A stretch of DNA of 64,000 nt from Acidobacteria bacterium RIFCSPLOWO2_12_FULL_66_21 (GTDB taxonomy: Bacteria > Acidobacteriota > Vicinamibacteria > Vicinamibacterales > 2-12-FULL-66-21), in the NCBI GenBank assembly GCA_001767455.1, contig MELC01000022.1, positions 16,010 through 80,009 of the forward strand. The letters run 5' to 3'. The translations under genes were made by a program, and so were the position numbers. Below are positions 37,965 to 48,246 of this stretch, one piece after another (positions within the stretch are counted from its first letter, which is position 1; each line of letters begins with the position of its first letter). The notes under the pieces were generated by a model, which saw only the letters and a program-made list of their open reading frames with translations, was not told where the DNA came from and made no database searches.

Positions 37965-38355
37965 ACATCTGTTTGTTCTTGGAAGGCTTCCCTGCTCTCC
38001 TTCTCCTGTTTCGCTTCTCCTCCGCAAGATGCAGTTTGTGGAGCATCCGGTGCAGGACGGGCGCGATCAGGAGCGCGGCGGCGCCCAGAAAGACGATGCC
38101 GGCGTAGAGGGCGTACAGCCCCGCGAACAGCTTGCCCGCCGTGCTGTCGAAGGACCCGACCGGGCCCATCCCGCCGAGCAGCATCGTCGAATTGACAAAG
38201 GCGTCGACCCAGGACTCTTGCGAAAGCCAGTGGAAGCCGGCCATGCCGATGGCCAGCGACAGCAGCAGGACGCCCAGCGCCCATAACGAATGGCGGCCGA
38301 GGCGTCGGAAGAACTGGGCGCGTGGAAGGAGCGGTTCGTGCCGTGGCTCGTACAT
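37963..38355 (-). CDS. Small membrane protein, possibly ion-channel-like
   Basis: TM1 - NSTMLLGGMGPVG pore-like segment - TM2, basic C-terminus. Confidence 0.5.
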   Translation of the reverse strand: MYEPRHEPLLPRAQFFRRLGRHSLWALGVLLLSLAIGMAGFHWLSQESWVDAFVNSTMLLGGMGPVGSFDSTAGKLFAGLYALYAGIVFLGAAALLIAPVLHRMLHKLHLAEEKRNRRRRAGKPSKNKQM

Positions 38356-38512
38356 GGCGGCCGCACTTTAGCACGAGCTCAGGACGCAACCGGGACAGTT
38401 CCCTGCTACCCTCTGCTCTTCCCGCCGTCAGAAGCGGAAGCCGCGCCGAACGGCCAGGTGCCGGCGATCCGCCGGACTCTCGTATAATCGCGCGCACCTG
38501 GAGACTGCCCTG

Positions 38513-41029
38513 ATGAAAACACTGATTCCCGCCGTTGCCGTCACGATCGCCCTCTGCGGAGCCGCTGCCGCGCAGCCGCCCTCGGCCCCGGCCGGCGCCC
38601 CGCAGCCGGCCTCATCCATCGCGGCCCGGACGTCCGGCCTGGAGCGGCACGACGGATACGTGCCGTTCTATGTCGATGCCGCGCGCGGCCGCGTGCTGCT
38701 GGAGGTGCCGAAGCTGGACGAGGACCTGCTCTATTTCGTGCAGGTCGCCAAGGGGATCGGCAACGTCGATCTTGGCGTGGACCGCGGCGCGGGCGGCGCC
38801 TCGAAGGTGATCGCGTTCACCCGCCAGGGCAACCGCGTCGTCATCGTCGAGCGCAACCTGCGGTTCCGGGCGACCGGGGGCAATGCCGCGCTTCAAGAGG
38901 ACATGGAACAGTCGTTCGCCTCCTCGATCCTGGCGTCGCTGCCGATCGAGGCGGACGAAGACGGGCGGCTGCTCGTCGACGCGACATCGTTCGTCTTGCG
39001 GGATGCGATGGACCTGGAGGGTCAGTTGCGGCGGCGCAATCAGGGCGCCTACCGGTTGGACGCGGCGCGCAGCAGCGTCTACATGCCGCGCACGACGGGG
39101 AACCCTGACAACACGGAAATCGAGACGACCGTCACCTACGCCGGGGACACCCCGGGACCGCTGGTGAGCCGCGTCACGCCCGATGCGCGCGCGTTGACGA
39201 TCCGGCTGCACCAGTCGTTCATGCGCGCGCCGGCCGGGTATCGTCCACGCGTGGCGGACCCGCGCATCGGCGCGATGGGTCTGACGTTCCGCGACTACTC
39301 GACGCCGTACAACAAGCCGCTCGACGTGCAGTGGGTTCGGCGGTTCCGGCTCGAGAAGAAAGACCCGGCGGCGAGGGTGAGCGAGCCGAAGAAGCCGATC
39401 GTCATCTATCTGGACGCGGGCATCCCGGACCCGATCAGGCCGGCGATGCGCGAGGGGATTCTGTGGTGGAACCAGGCGTTCGAGGCGGCAGGTTTCCGCG
39501 ACGCGATCCAGGTGAAGGATCCCACGCCGGACATCGACCCGCTCGATCCGCGCAACTCGTTCGTGTTCTGGGTGAACCGCGACGATCGCGGGTTCTCGGT
39601 CGGCGGCAGCCTCGCGGACCCGCGCACGGGAGAGATCCTCGCGGCGCGCGCGCGCCTGGACTCGCACCGCATCCGGACGATCGCGGACTACTGGCGCAGT
39701 TACCGGATGGGGCCCGCTTCGGACGCCGGTCTGGCCGACGGCTTTCCGGCCGCGGAGTGTGCCGAGTTCCTCGCGCCGTTCGACGCCGTGCTCCTTCAGG
39801 CCGCCGCGCAAACACCCGGCCCGATGGCGCGCACCCAGGAGGCGCTCGTCGCCACGCGCCAGGCGCTCGTCACCGCGCACGAACTGGGCCACACGCTCGG
39901 CTTCGGCCACAACTGGGCGGCCAGCATCAACAACAACGCCTCGGTGATGGAATACCCGTCGCCGCGCATCACGCTGACGGCGAGCGGCGACATCGATCTC
40001 AGCGACGCCTTCCAGCGGGCGATCGGCGAATACGACAAACTCGCGGTGCGCTACTCGTACACCGAGTTCCCGGCGGGCCAGGAGGCAGCCGGCCTCGAGG
40101 CGATCATCGCCGAGATGCGCCAGCGGAACATCCTGTTCACACCCTCCGCCGATCCGCGGTGGAACCGCTACGACGATCTGGCGAGCCCCGCCGACTACCT
40201 GCGCGAGACGCTGCGACAGCGCAAGGTGCTGCTCGAACGCTACGGTCCCGCCGTCCTCGACACGGGGGACCCCTATGGCGATCTGCGCGGCATGGGGCTG
40301 TGGATGACCTACCTGCACAACCGATGGGCGATCGACACCGGCGTGCGCTACATCGGCGGGCTGTACGACAACCTGGCCGTCAAGGGAGAGTCCATCGCGC
40401 CGACAGCAATCGTGCCCGCGGCGCTGCAGCGCGACGTGCTCAAGCAGTTGATGGAGGCCATTCAGCCGGCGAACCTCGCGATACCCGAGCGGCTGCTCGT
40501 CGATCTTGCGCAGCCGGTGGGCCGCGAGATCGAGGAATTCAACATGCCGACCGGCGCGGCGTTCGACCATCTGGCCGCGGCCCGCACGCTGTCGGCCATG
40601 GTGCTCGAGCAGCTCCTCGAGCCCCAACGGTCCGCGCGGCTCGTCAGCTTCGCCGATCGTCAGCCGAACGCGCTCACGCTTCCCGAGGTGCTCCGCCAGG
40701 TGATGGCGGCGACGTGGACGGCTCCCAGGGACGCGGACGCGAAAGCGCGATCGCTCCGCCGCGTGACGCAGCGCGCCGCCCTCGACGCCATCATGATTCT
40801 CGGCGCCAGTCCGCAGGCAACGCCGGAGGTGCGGGCCGTCGCGCTCAACGAGGTGTCACGGCTGAAGACGACGCTGACGGGCATGCACGACGCCGACGCG
40901 GTGACGGAAGCACACTTCAGGCAGGCACAGCGCGACATTACGAAGTATCTCGAGAACCCGACGGCGTACGCGCCGAAGTCGTTCGCGCTCCCCCAACCTC
41001 CGGGAGCACCGATCGGGAGTCGAGACTAG
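38513..41029 (+). CDS. Secreted zinc metalloprotease (DUF5117/DUF4953-like)
   Basis: TAHELGHTLGFGHNWAAS; signal peptide; 838 aa. Confidence 0.88.
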   Translation: MKTLIPAVAVTIALCGAAAAQPPSAPAGAPQPASSIAARTSGLERHDGYVPFYVDAARGRVLLEVPKLDEDLLYFVQVAKGIGNVDLGVDRGAGGASKVIAFTRQGNRVVIVERNLRFRATGGNAALQEDMEQSFASSILASLPIEADEDGRLLVDATSFVLRDAMDLEGQLRRRNQGAYRLDAARSSVYMPRTTGNPDNTEIETTVTYAGDTPGPLVSRVTPDARALTIRLHQSFMRAPAGYRPRVADPRIGAMGLTFRDYSTPYNKPLDVQWVRRFRLEKKDPAARVSEPKKPIVIYLDAGIPDPIRPAMREGILWWNQAFEAAGFRDAIQVKDPTPDIDPLDPRNSFVFWVNRDDRGFSVGGSLADPRTGEILAARARLDSHRIRTIADYWRSYRMGPASDAGLADGFPAAECAEFLAPFDAVLLQAAAQTPGPMARTQEALVATRQALVTAHELGHTLGFGHNWAASINNNASVMEYPSPRITLTASGDIDLSDAFQRAIGEYDKLAVRYSYTEFPAGQEAAGLEAIIAEMRQRNILFTPSADPRWNRYDDLASPADYLRETLRQRKVLLERYGPAVLDTGDPYGDLRGMGLWMTYLHNRWAIDTGVRYIGGLYDNLAVKGESIAPTAIVPAALQRDVLKQLMEAIQPANLAIPERLLVDLAQPVGREIEEFNMPTGAAFDHLAAARTLSAMVLEQLLEPQRSARLVSFADRQPNALTLPEVLRQVMAATWTAPRDADAKARSLRRVTQRAALDAIMILGASPQATPEVRAVALNEVSRLKTTLTGMHDADAVTEAHFRQAQRDITKYLENPTAYAPKSFALPQPPGAPIGSRD

Positions 41030-41049
41030 TCAGCCCCTAATGGGCTGAC
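41029..41049 (+). terminator. Stem-loop at 3' end of the metalloprotease gene
   Basis: GTCAGCCC-CTAAT-GGGCTGAC perfect 8-bp stem at the stop codon; no clear T-tract. Confidence 0.45.
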
Positions 41050-41179
41050 CCACAGGGGTCCTGTGCGGATTGGAGGCTAAGGAGACTGGATGCGGCAGCA
41101 CCGTGGCGAGCGGCTGTGCTCGCTGGTCGTCCTCGGGGCAGCGCAGCCGGGCTCCTCGTGACGGTCCTCTCGGCCATGC

Positions 41180-41804
41180 TTGCACGATCGACTGTCCTCC
41201 ACGGATGGGTTCTTCCACCCTTCCTTATGCTTGCTCGGCTACTGGGGCAGCGGCTGGCTGTTCGCCGGGCCGATGCTGCGCGCGGAGCGGGCGCTCGCCG
41301 CGTTCGACCGTGCGGCGCGGGTGCGTGAGATCGCCGGACGTACGCGCCCGCGCTCGTCGAGTTGCTGGAAGTCGCGTACGGCGTCGTGTATCCGTCCATC
41401 CCGACCGCGTTGGCGATCTACATCGCCGTCAGCGCCGTTCCGAATCTCGATCGCTTCTGGGCCGTCATGGTGATCACCGACTACATCTGCTTCGGGTGCC
41501 TGCCGTGGATTCGGACGCGCCCGCCTCGCCCTCGAGCCGCACGCTCCCTGGCACTCGAGGGTGCGCCGCTTCAACGAGTGCCTGCTCGGCGTCGCGAGCA
41601 TCCACGTGAACACGTTCCCGAGCGGCCACGCCGCCGAAGCGCTGGCGGCCGCGCTCATCGCCGGCGCCTCTCCCGCTGCTTTTGGAATGATGCTGGTGTG
41701 TGCCCTTGCAATCAGCGCGGGGCCATCTTCGGCCGCTACCACTACGCACTCGACGCGCTGACCGGCCTGGCCCGTCGCGCTCGTGGTGTGGCTCTCGCTG
41801 CGGT
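41180..41804 (+). pseudogene. Frameshifted PAP2-superfamily phosphatase remnant
   Basis: LLGYWGSGWLFAGP | LLEVAYGVVYPSIPTALAIYIAVSAVPNLDRFWAVMVITDYICFGCLPW | SIHVNTFPSGHAAEALAAALIAG | FGRYHYALDALTG spread over three frames. Confidence 0.75.
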
Positions 41805-41839
41805 GAGACTCGTGGACCTTGTGGAACCGTGATCGTTGC

Positions 41840-44311
41840 TCACTCCTCGCGCAGGGCGGCGAACGAATCACGCCGGCCAACCCGATACGCGATGGCGGCG
41901 AGGGTGACTCCGGTCGCGGCCAGGAACAGCACCACAGGCGCGATATAGGGTGAAGGATCCACGGCAAATGGGGCGAGCATCAACAATCGCTGCGACTGGA
42001 GCACCCGGAGGCCAGACCATGACGCGAGAACGCCGCACGATAGCCCGATCGGCACCAGGCGAAGGCCCGAGAGGACGATTCGTCGCCTGACGGCTGACGG
42101 TGTGGCTCCGAGCGCAAGCCGGATCGCGAACTCCCTCCTCCGGCGGTTCGCCTCCGAGGTGATGACTGCGACGAGTCCGATCAGTGCCAGCATCATTGAA
42201 GCCGCGCCCGATGCCAGCGACAACGACTTCAGCCGGCGAATTCCTGCATACCTCTCGGCAAGCCGCGACTCGAACGTGGCGACCGGGGCTGCGGAGCCCG
42301 TGAGATCGCGCAGGCGCGCGCGCACAACATCCGCCGTCGCAGCGCCACGATCGCTCGCTTTGATCAACAGGAATCCGAATTCAGAGGACGGGTCCATCGG
42401 TTCGTACACCATTGATCCGTCGGCGATCGCCTTCGTTGTTTCCTGTCCCGTGCTCCGGTCCTGCGCGACCCCGACTATCGTCATGGATACGGGTCCGGAA
42501 CGGTCCTCTGCGGCGATCCGTTCGCCGAGAACATTGTCCTTTCCAAAGAAGCGCCGTGCGAACTGCCGGGAGACGACCACGGGCTCCTGTGCACCGGTCC
42601 GCCCCGCATCCTGGCGGTTCAAGGCCCTGCCCATGAGGATCGGTATTCCGAGAACACGAAAATAGTCAGGCGAGACGGAAACCGCCGGTGACGAGATCCA
42701 TTCCGGCCGGGTGCCAGAATGCACCTGCACCGCACTTTCGCCGAGGAGCGGAAGCGCTTTCGCGTACGCGACGCCCTCCACGCCGGAGGAAACGGAGAGA
42801 CCGTCCGCGATCGCTCCGAGCGGCGCGCGCCGGCTGCCATCGTCGGGCAATTCCGCGACCAGGAGGTCCGTCGTGCTGAACCCCGGTTCCGCCGTCCGGG
42901 TGGCCGTCCGGACGAACGCCGCTGCCGTCACGAGCAGCAATGTGCTGGTCGCGATCTGGATACCGACGAAGAGTCGCGCCGCGCGGCTTCCCCGCGGCGT
43001 TTCGAGACCGCGCCCGAGGCGCAGGGATTGCGCCAGACGGGGGTTCAGCGACTCGAGTGCCGGTGCAAGACCAGAGAGGATCGCGGCTGCGACGCTGGTT
43101 ACGGCCAGAAACGTGAACGCTCGCCAGTCGGGTCCGAGCGATCCCGCGCCGACCCACGATTCGGCATTCAGCGCGCGCACGAGCAATCGAGGCAGGCTGT
43201 AGACGAGAAACAGGCTCAGCAGCGCCGCCAGCCCGCACACGATCGTACTCTCGATGAGCAGCATGCGGATCAGCGCGGCCCTGCTCGCCCCGAGCGCCAG
43301 CCGCACGGCCATTTCAGGAACACGTTTCGCGGCTCGCGGGATCAACAGAGCCGCCACGTTGACGCACGCGGTGATCAGGATGAGCACCGGCAGGGCAAGC
43401 ACGATCATGGAGAGGCGCAGAATCTTGAGCGGCATGGCCGACCATCGCGAACCGTCGGTCACCACAACGAGCGAGGCGGGCCAGGGGCTTGGACGTGCAT
43501 GTCGAGCCAGAATCACGCGGAACTCGTTCGCCGCCGTGCCGCGCGATGTCCGCGGCTCGAGAAGCCCGGCCAGCTCGAGCCACGGCACGGTACTGTCCTC
43601 GCTGAGCAGATCGCGTCCCCTGAACAACGACTCGACATTCTTGAGGGCGTGCTGTGTCGTATAGGGCAGACACAGATCGGCGACGGAATCCGCATCGCTG
43701 AAATGCCCGCGTACCTGAATCGCGGGCGTCGCTGCGATTCCCACGACGACGACCGGCACCCCGCCGTAAGGGAACGATCTCCCGACAACCGACGGGTCGG
43801 CTCCGAACCGGCTGCGCCAGCAGCGTTCGCTCATGACCGCAACGGGCAATCGGCTCGTACAGTCCTCGGGCGTAAGGAGCCGACCTGCCACCGGCGCATC
43901 GACACCGAAGGCCGAGAAGAAATCGCAGGTCACGAGCAAACCCGACGCCGGGCCACGATCGCCGCCGATCCGTGCGGTCAGGAGGGCGGAAGACCAGGCG
44001 GTGAGCCGTCGGGCGGACCGGTTCTCGTCGGCGAGCGCCCGGTACTCAGCGAGCGTGACTACGCCGCTCGAACGGCTCGGCTCTCGAACGACCCTGAAGA
44101 ACGAGTTGGGATCGTGGCTCGGAGGTGTCCGAAGCGCCATCGTGCTGAGAAGGCTGAACACGACCGTCGGACTTCCAATGCCGATGGCGAGAGTGAGAAC
44201 GACGGCCGCCGTCAGCCCCCACTGGTTGCGGACCTCCCGCCATGCGTACCGTAAGTCCTGCGCGGTCATCGCGATCCATTGCCGTCCCGTCGCGCCAAGA
44301 TGAATGTCCAT
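41840..44311 (-). CDS. ADOP/MacB-FtsX-type ABC transporter permease
   Basis: DLRYAWREVRNQWGLTAAVVLTLAIGIGSPTVVFSLL; VNVAALLIPRAAKRVPEMAVRLALGASRAALIRMLLIES. Confidence 0.88.
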   Translation of the reverse strand: MDIHLGATGRQWIAMTAQDLRYAWREVRNQWGLTAAVVLTLAIGIGSPTVVFSLLSTMALRTPPSHDPNSFFRVVREPSRSSGVVTLAEYRALADENRSARRLTAWSSALLTARIGGDRGPASGLLVTCDFFSAFGVDAPVAGRLLTPEDCTSRLPVAVMSERCWRSRFGADPSVVGRSFPYGGVPVVVVGIAATPAIQVRGHFSDADSVADLCLPYTTQHALKNVESLFRGRDLLSEDSTVPWLELAGLLEPRTSRGTAANEFRVILARHARPSPWPASLVVVTDGSRWSAMPLKILRLSMIVLALPVLILITACVNVAALLIPRAAKRVPEMAVRLALGASRAALIRMLLIESTIVCGLAALLSLFLVYSLPRLLVRALNAESWVGAGSLGPDWRAFTFLAVTSVAAAILSGLAPALESLNPRLAQSLRLGRGLETPRGSRAARLFVGIQIATSTLLLVTAAAFVRTATRTAEPGFSTTDLLVAELPDDGSRRAPLGAIADGLSVSSGVEGVAYAKALPLLGESAVQVHSGTRPEWISSPAVSVSPDYFRVLGIPILMGRALNRQDAGRTGAQEPVVVSRQFARRFFGKDNVLGERIAAEDRSGPVSMTIVGVAQDRSTGQETTKAIADGSMVYEPMDPSSEFGFLLIKASDRGAATADVVRARLRDLTGSAAPVATFESRLAERYAGIRRLKSLSLASGAASMMLALIGLVAVITSEANRRRREFAIRLALGATPSAVRRRIVLSGLRLVPIGLSCGVLASWSGLRVLQSQRLLMLAPFAVDPSPYIAPVVLFLAATGVTLAAIAYRVGRRDSFAALREE

Positions 44312-44642
44312 GGTCTCCCGCGCCGCGCTGCCCCTGCAGCAGCGCCTCGATAGACGTTCTGAACAGAATTGCCGGCTGGGCCCCTCGGATGGATTTCAGC
44401 GCGACCATGCGTCCGGGGGCCTGGATCCGTCCTGGCACGAACGCCGGAGTCGACACGAGTCCCAGCCTGCGCGCGACCTCGATATCCCTATTATCGCACG
44501 ATCGACGGTCGCCGTGTCGAGCAGGCAGCTCAAGAAGTCGTCAGGCCTGAGACCGACCTGGGCTGCAAGGAAAGGAATCTCCTCGTCGCTCTTTGTCAGT
44601 GAATCACGCCATGCGTTCACAGGGCTCCTCCACGACGGGAAA

Positions 44643-45032
44643 TCACTTGGACAATTCCGGCACCATGTCGAATCCGTTCACGTTGGTGATGTATCGGCTG
44701 ATCTCCTTGATCGACTTTCCCTGGTCCACCGTTCGCTCGGCACTGAGTGCGGTGATCACGCAGATCGGACAAGTCTCGGCGTGCTCGGTCTTGAAACAGT
44801 CCAGGTTCGAAGCATGCGGGTTCTTTGTCCTGTCCATGCAGCCGCAGAGGCACGGGATCTGCGAGAGCACCTGTGGCATCTTCCTGGCCACCGCGTAGGC
44901 ATTCTGGACTCGTGGGTCCGTGCTCGTCGTCGCATACGGTCGTGTCCTGTTGGCCCACCAATAGCCCGCTGCGCCTGTCGTCGCGAGAATGAAGAGAGCC
45001 AGGGACAACATCAGGAATCGTTTTGAGAGCAT
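44643..45032 (-). CDS. PCYCxC-motif membrane-anchored protein
   Basis: VLSQIPCLCGCMDRTKNPHASNLDCFKTEHAETCPIC. Confidence 0.75.
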   Translation of the reverse strand: MLSKRFLMLSLALFILATTGAAGYWWANRTRPYATTSTDPRVQNAYAVARKMPQVLSQIPCLCGCMDRTKNPHASNLDCFKTEHAETCPICVITALSAERTVDQGKSIKEISRYITNVNGFDMVPELSK

Positions 45033-45058
45033 GTTCGTACCAGCGAGCAGGGCGCCTT

Positions 45059-45581
45059 CTATTTGTGCCCCGCGAGAAAGACGTCATCGGGAATGGCCTC
45101 CATACGAAACAGCTCGTACCCGTACCACACATGCGGAAGCACCATTTTCAGTTCCTTGATCCGCTTCGGGCCGAGTTTCATGGCCGTTTCGTACGCGGTG
45201 GCCTCAGGGCTGCCTGGGAACACGCGCGCGTAGTAGATCCTGACGAAGTCTCCTTCGTGGATCCCCTCGACGACTCCTGGGGACACGTAGATTCCAGTGA
45301 CCATCGCCTGCTTGAAATAGGGGATCGCGCGGTGTTTCAGGTTGACCCTGACTAGTCCGCCAGGGCCAGGCAGAAGGATCTCGGTGATGACCCCCTCCCC
45401 GACGAATGGGTCTTCGCGGGTGCCCGCAGGCCGCCGTCCGATTGAATCCTGCGGGACAAAGTCCTTCAGGGTGGACCGGGTCCGCGGGCGTGATCTGTTC
45501 TTGCTGGCGACGGTGACAGGCGCCGGCGCAGAGCATTGCTGCGATCAACGCCGCCGTGACCGAAGGCTTACGCATCGGCAT
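45059..45581 (-). pseudogene. Lipoprotein gene interrupted by an apparent frameshift
   Basis: Frame 1: MPMRKPSVTAALIAAMLCAGACHRRQQEQITPADPVH; frame 2 continues TLKDFVPQDSIGRRPAGTREDPFVGEGVITEILLPGPGGLVRVNLKHRAIPYFKQAMVTGIYVSPGVVEG... Confidence 0.65.
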
Positions 45582-45767
45582 GTCGGCCTGTGGCGGAAGA
45601 GTGAGTCAGCCGGGATCGGATTCGCCCACCGGGGAAGCGAGGCTGCGACAGGCGGCCCCGGCGCAGCCTCGCCCGGCGTCGGCTACTGAATCTGCTCGCA
45701 GAGATGCGGGTCGGAGATGCACTCCGTCCCGGACATGTCTTACCGTTCGCTACAGGATACGGTCCGT

Positions 45768-45956
45768 TCAGCGAGACTGCGACAGCACGCTGAGGAAGGC
45801 ACCGTCGTCAGGAGCGCGCAGCCGGTGTCGCGGGTCCCGATCGAGACAGCGCGCCAGCAGACGCCGGACAGAAGGCGGGGTATCGGCCGGCAGCACCCGC
45901 CAGTCGGGGTCGCGCGTCAGGATGCCGGCGAGGACCTCCGACACCGTTTCGGCGTT
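45768..45956 (-). pseudogene. Remnant of Ser/Thr protein kinase C-lobe
   Basis: NAETVSEVLAGILTRDPDWRVLPADTPPSVRRLLARCLDRDPRHRLRAPDDGAFLSVLSQSR*, bounded upstream by in-frame TGA. Confidence 0.7.
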
Positions 45957-45976
45957 TCAGGGCTTTATGCCCTGAC

Positions 45977-46264
45977 TCACATTCCATCGATGATGACGAG
46001 CTCGCTCTTCGAGGTGGCCTGCCGGATGGTCTTCGCCGCCGCGTATTCCGGAGATTCCCACCACTTCCGGGCCTGATCGGCCGACGGGAATTCGAGCAGT
46101 ACCAGGCGCTTCGGGCGCCACTCTCCCTCGAGGACGTCGGGCTTCGGCCCGCGCGCCAGATAGCGCCCACCGTAATGCTTCACCGTCTCGAAGGCCAACT
46201 TCTTGTAGTCCTCGTACCGCTCCGGGTCCGTCACGTCAACGTGTGCGATCACATAAGCGCTCAT
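45977..46264 (-). CDS. DUF1330-family protein
   Basis: MSAYVIAHVDVTDPERYEDYKKLAFETVKHYGGRYLARG...KRLVLLEFPSADQARKWWESPEYAAAK. Confidence 0.88.
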   Translation of the reverse strand: MSAYVIAHVDVTDPERYEDYKKLAFETVKHYGGRYLARGPKPDVLEGEWRPKRLVLLEFPSADQARKWWESPEYAAAKTIRQATSKSELVIIDGM

Positions 46265-46270
46265 AGGTCG

Positions 46271-46348
46271 GCTTCCAGCTTCCAGCTTCCAGTTTCCAGC
46301 TTCCAGTTTCCAGCTTTGTCGAGCTGCGAGGTGCGAGCCACGAGCCAG
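46271..46348. repeat. Two adjacent period-7 tandem repeats
   Basis: GCTTCCA x3 GTTTCCA GCTTCCA GTTTCCA (46271-46312), then GAGCTGC GAGGTGC GAGCCAC GAGCCAG (46321-46348). Confidence 0.9.
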
Positions 46349-46367
46349 CCGCCTTCGCGCTTCCGCG

Positions 46368-48221
46368 CTACGGCGCGCCAGGCGAGCTGCGGCAAATCTC
46401 TTCGACGAACCGCTCTCCCAGCGTCTCCGCCTTCTTCGCGCCGACGCCGCGCACCTGGTGCAGCTCGCCGACGCTCCGCGGCTTGAGCCGCGCCATCTCG
46501 CGCAGCGTCGTGTCGTGGAAGATGACGTACGGCGGCACGCCGCGCGACCGGGCGATCGCGAGCCGCAAGGCCCGCAGCCGCTCGAACAGGTCGCGATCGA
46601 CATCCTGCCACGACTCGGCCTCGATGCGCGAGCGCTTCGGGAGGCGGTCCTTGACGGGCCGGCGCTGCCGCGCGAGCACGAGGTCCAGCGCCCCCGACGC
46701 ATCCTTCAGCAGCTCGACGCCCGGCGCCGTGAGCGTCACCACTGGAAACTGGTCGTCGGTCTGGCGCAGAAACCCGTGCGCGATGAGCTGCTCGATGTAC
46801 CCCCGCACCTCCGCGACCGGCATGTCCTGCAGCAGCCCGAACGTGGTCAGCTCCTGGTGGCCCCTGCCGGTCACCTGCTCGTTGTCGCTGCCGCACAGGA
46901 TGTTGGACACGTGCGCGACGCCGAAGCGCTGCCCGACACGCGCGACGCACGACAGGATCTTGCGCGCGAGGACGGTGGGCTCGCCGACCGTCTCGAGTTC
47001 GTCGAGACAATAATCGCACGCGCTGCAGTCGGCGCGGCGGTACGCCTCGCCGAAGTAGCCGACGAGATGCTTGTGCCGGCAGCCGACGCTCGCCGCGTAG
47101 CGCTCCATGTCGCGCAGCAGCTTGCGGCTCGCGTCGCTCAGCTCCCCGTTGCGCTCGAGCATGACGCGCCACTTCATGAAATCGGCGGTCGAATAGAGCA
47201 GCAGGCACTCCGCTTCCAACCCGTCGCGGCCCGCGCGCCCCGATTCCTGCTGGTAGTGCTCGACCGAGCGCGGCGCGCCTGCGTGGACGACGAACCGGAC
47301 GTCCGAGCGGTCGATGCCCATGCCGAAGGCAACGGTCGCGACAACGACATCGGCGTCTTCCTCGAGAAACGCGTCCTGGTTGCGGCTCCGTTGGTCGTCG
47401 GCCAGTCCGGCGTGATACGGCAGCGCGCGGACGCCGGATTCGCGCAGCCATGCGGCGAGCGCGTCAACCTCCCGTCGCGACGTGCAGTAGATGATGCCGG
47501 CCTGCCGCTCGTGGCGGGACAGGACGTCGAGGAGCTGGCGCTTCAGGTTCGCGCGCGCCAGCACGCGGTAGACGAGATTCGGCCGGTCGAACGAGCCGAC
47601 GAGCTCGATCGGATCGGTCAGCCCGAGCTGCGACACAATGTCGCGGCGGACCCGCGCCGTCGCGGTTGCCGTGTAGGCGTGAAGGCTGATCGAGGGCAGC
47701 AGTGCGCGCAGCCGCCCGAGCTGCCGGTACTCGGGACGGAAGTCGTGTCCCCACTGGCTGATGCAGTGCGCCTCGTCCACCGCCACGAAGCTGACGTCGC
47801 ACTGCGACAGCATGGCGACGAAGCCGTCGCCGCCTTCGCCGACGAGACGCTCCGGCGAGACGTAGATCAGTCGATAGCGCCCCTCGCGCAGGCCCGCGGC
47901 GACCGAGGCCTTCTCGTCAGCGGCGAGCGAGCTGTTGTAGCACGCCGCGGGGACGCCGTTGCCGGTCAGCGTGTCGACCTGGTCCTTCATCAACGAGATC
48001 AGCGGCGAGACGACGACGGCCAGCCCGGAACGCACGAGCGCGGGCGCCTGGAAACAGAGCGACTTGCCGCCACCTGTCGGCAGGACGACGACCGAGTCGC
48101 GGCCGTGAAGGATGGCATCCATCGCCTCGCGCTGCAGCGGACGGAACGAGGTGTAGCCCCAGTACCGCTCGAGCGCTTCGCTGAGGTCAGAACCGGTGGA
48201 AAGGGTCACGGTGGTGTCCAT
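46368..48221 (-). CDS. recQ: ATP-dependent DNA helicase RecQ family
   Basis: LPTGGGKSLCFQ; VDEAHCISQWGHDFRPEY; QESGRAGRDG; RQC and HRDC-like C-terminus. Confidence 0.92.
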   Translation of the reverse strand: MDTTVTLSTGSDLSEALERYWGYTSFRPLQREAMDAILHGRDSVVVLPTGGGKSLCFQAPALVRSGLAVVVSPLISLMKDQVDTLTGNGVPAACYNSSLAADEKASVAAGLREGRYRLIYVSPERLVGEGGDGFVAMLSQCDVSFVAVDEAHCISQWGHDFRPEYRQLGRLRALLPSISLHAYTATATARVRRDIVSQLGLTDPIELVGSFDRPNLVYRVLARANLKRQLLDVLSRHERQAGIIYCTSRREVDALAAWLRESGVRALPYHAGLADDQRSRNQDAFLEEDADVVVATVAFGMGIDRSDVRFVVHAGAPRSVEHYQQESGRAGRDGLEAECLLLYSTADFMKWRVMLERNGELSDASRKLLRDMERYAASVGCRHKHLVGYFGEAYRRADCSACDYCLDELETVGEPTVLARKILSCVARVGQRFGVAHVSNILCGSDNEQVTGRGHQELTTFGLLQDMPVAEVRGYIEQLIAHGFLRQTDDQFPVVTLTAPGVELLKDASGALDLVLARQRRPVKDRLPKRSRIEAESWQDVDRDLFERLRALRLAIARSRGVPPYVIFHDTTLREMARLKPRSVGELHQVRGVGAKKAETLGERFVEEICRSSPGAP

Positions 48222-48246
48222 GGTACACCGTGACACGCGTGCCGTG

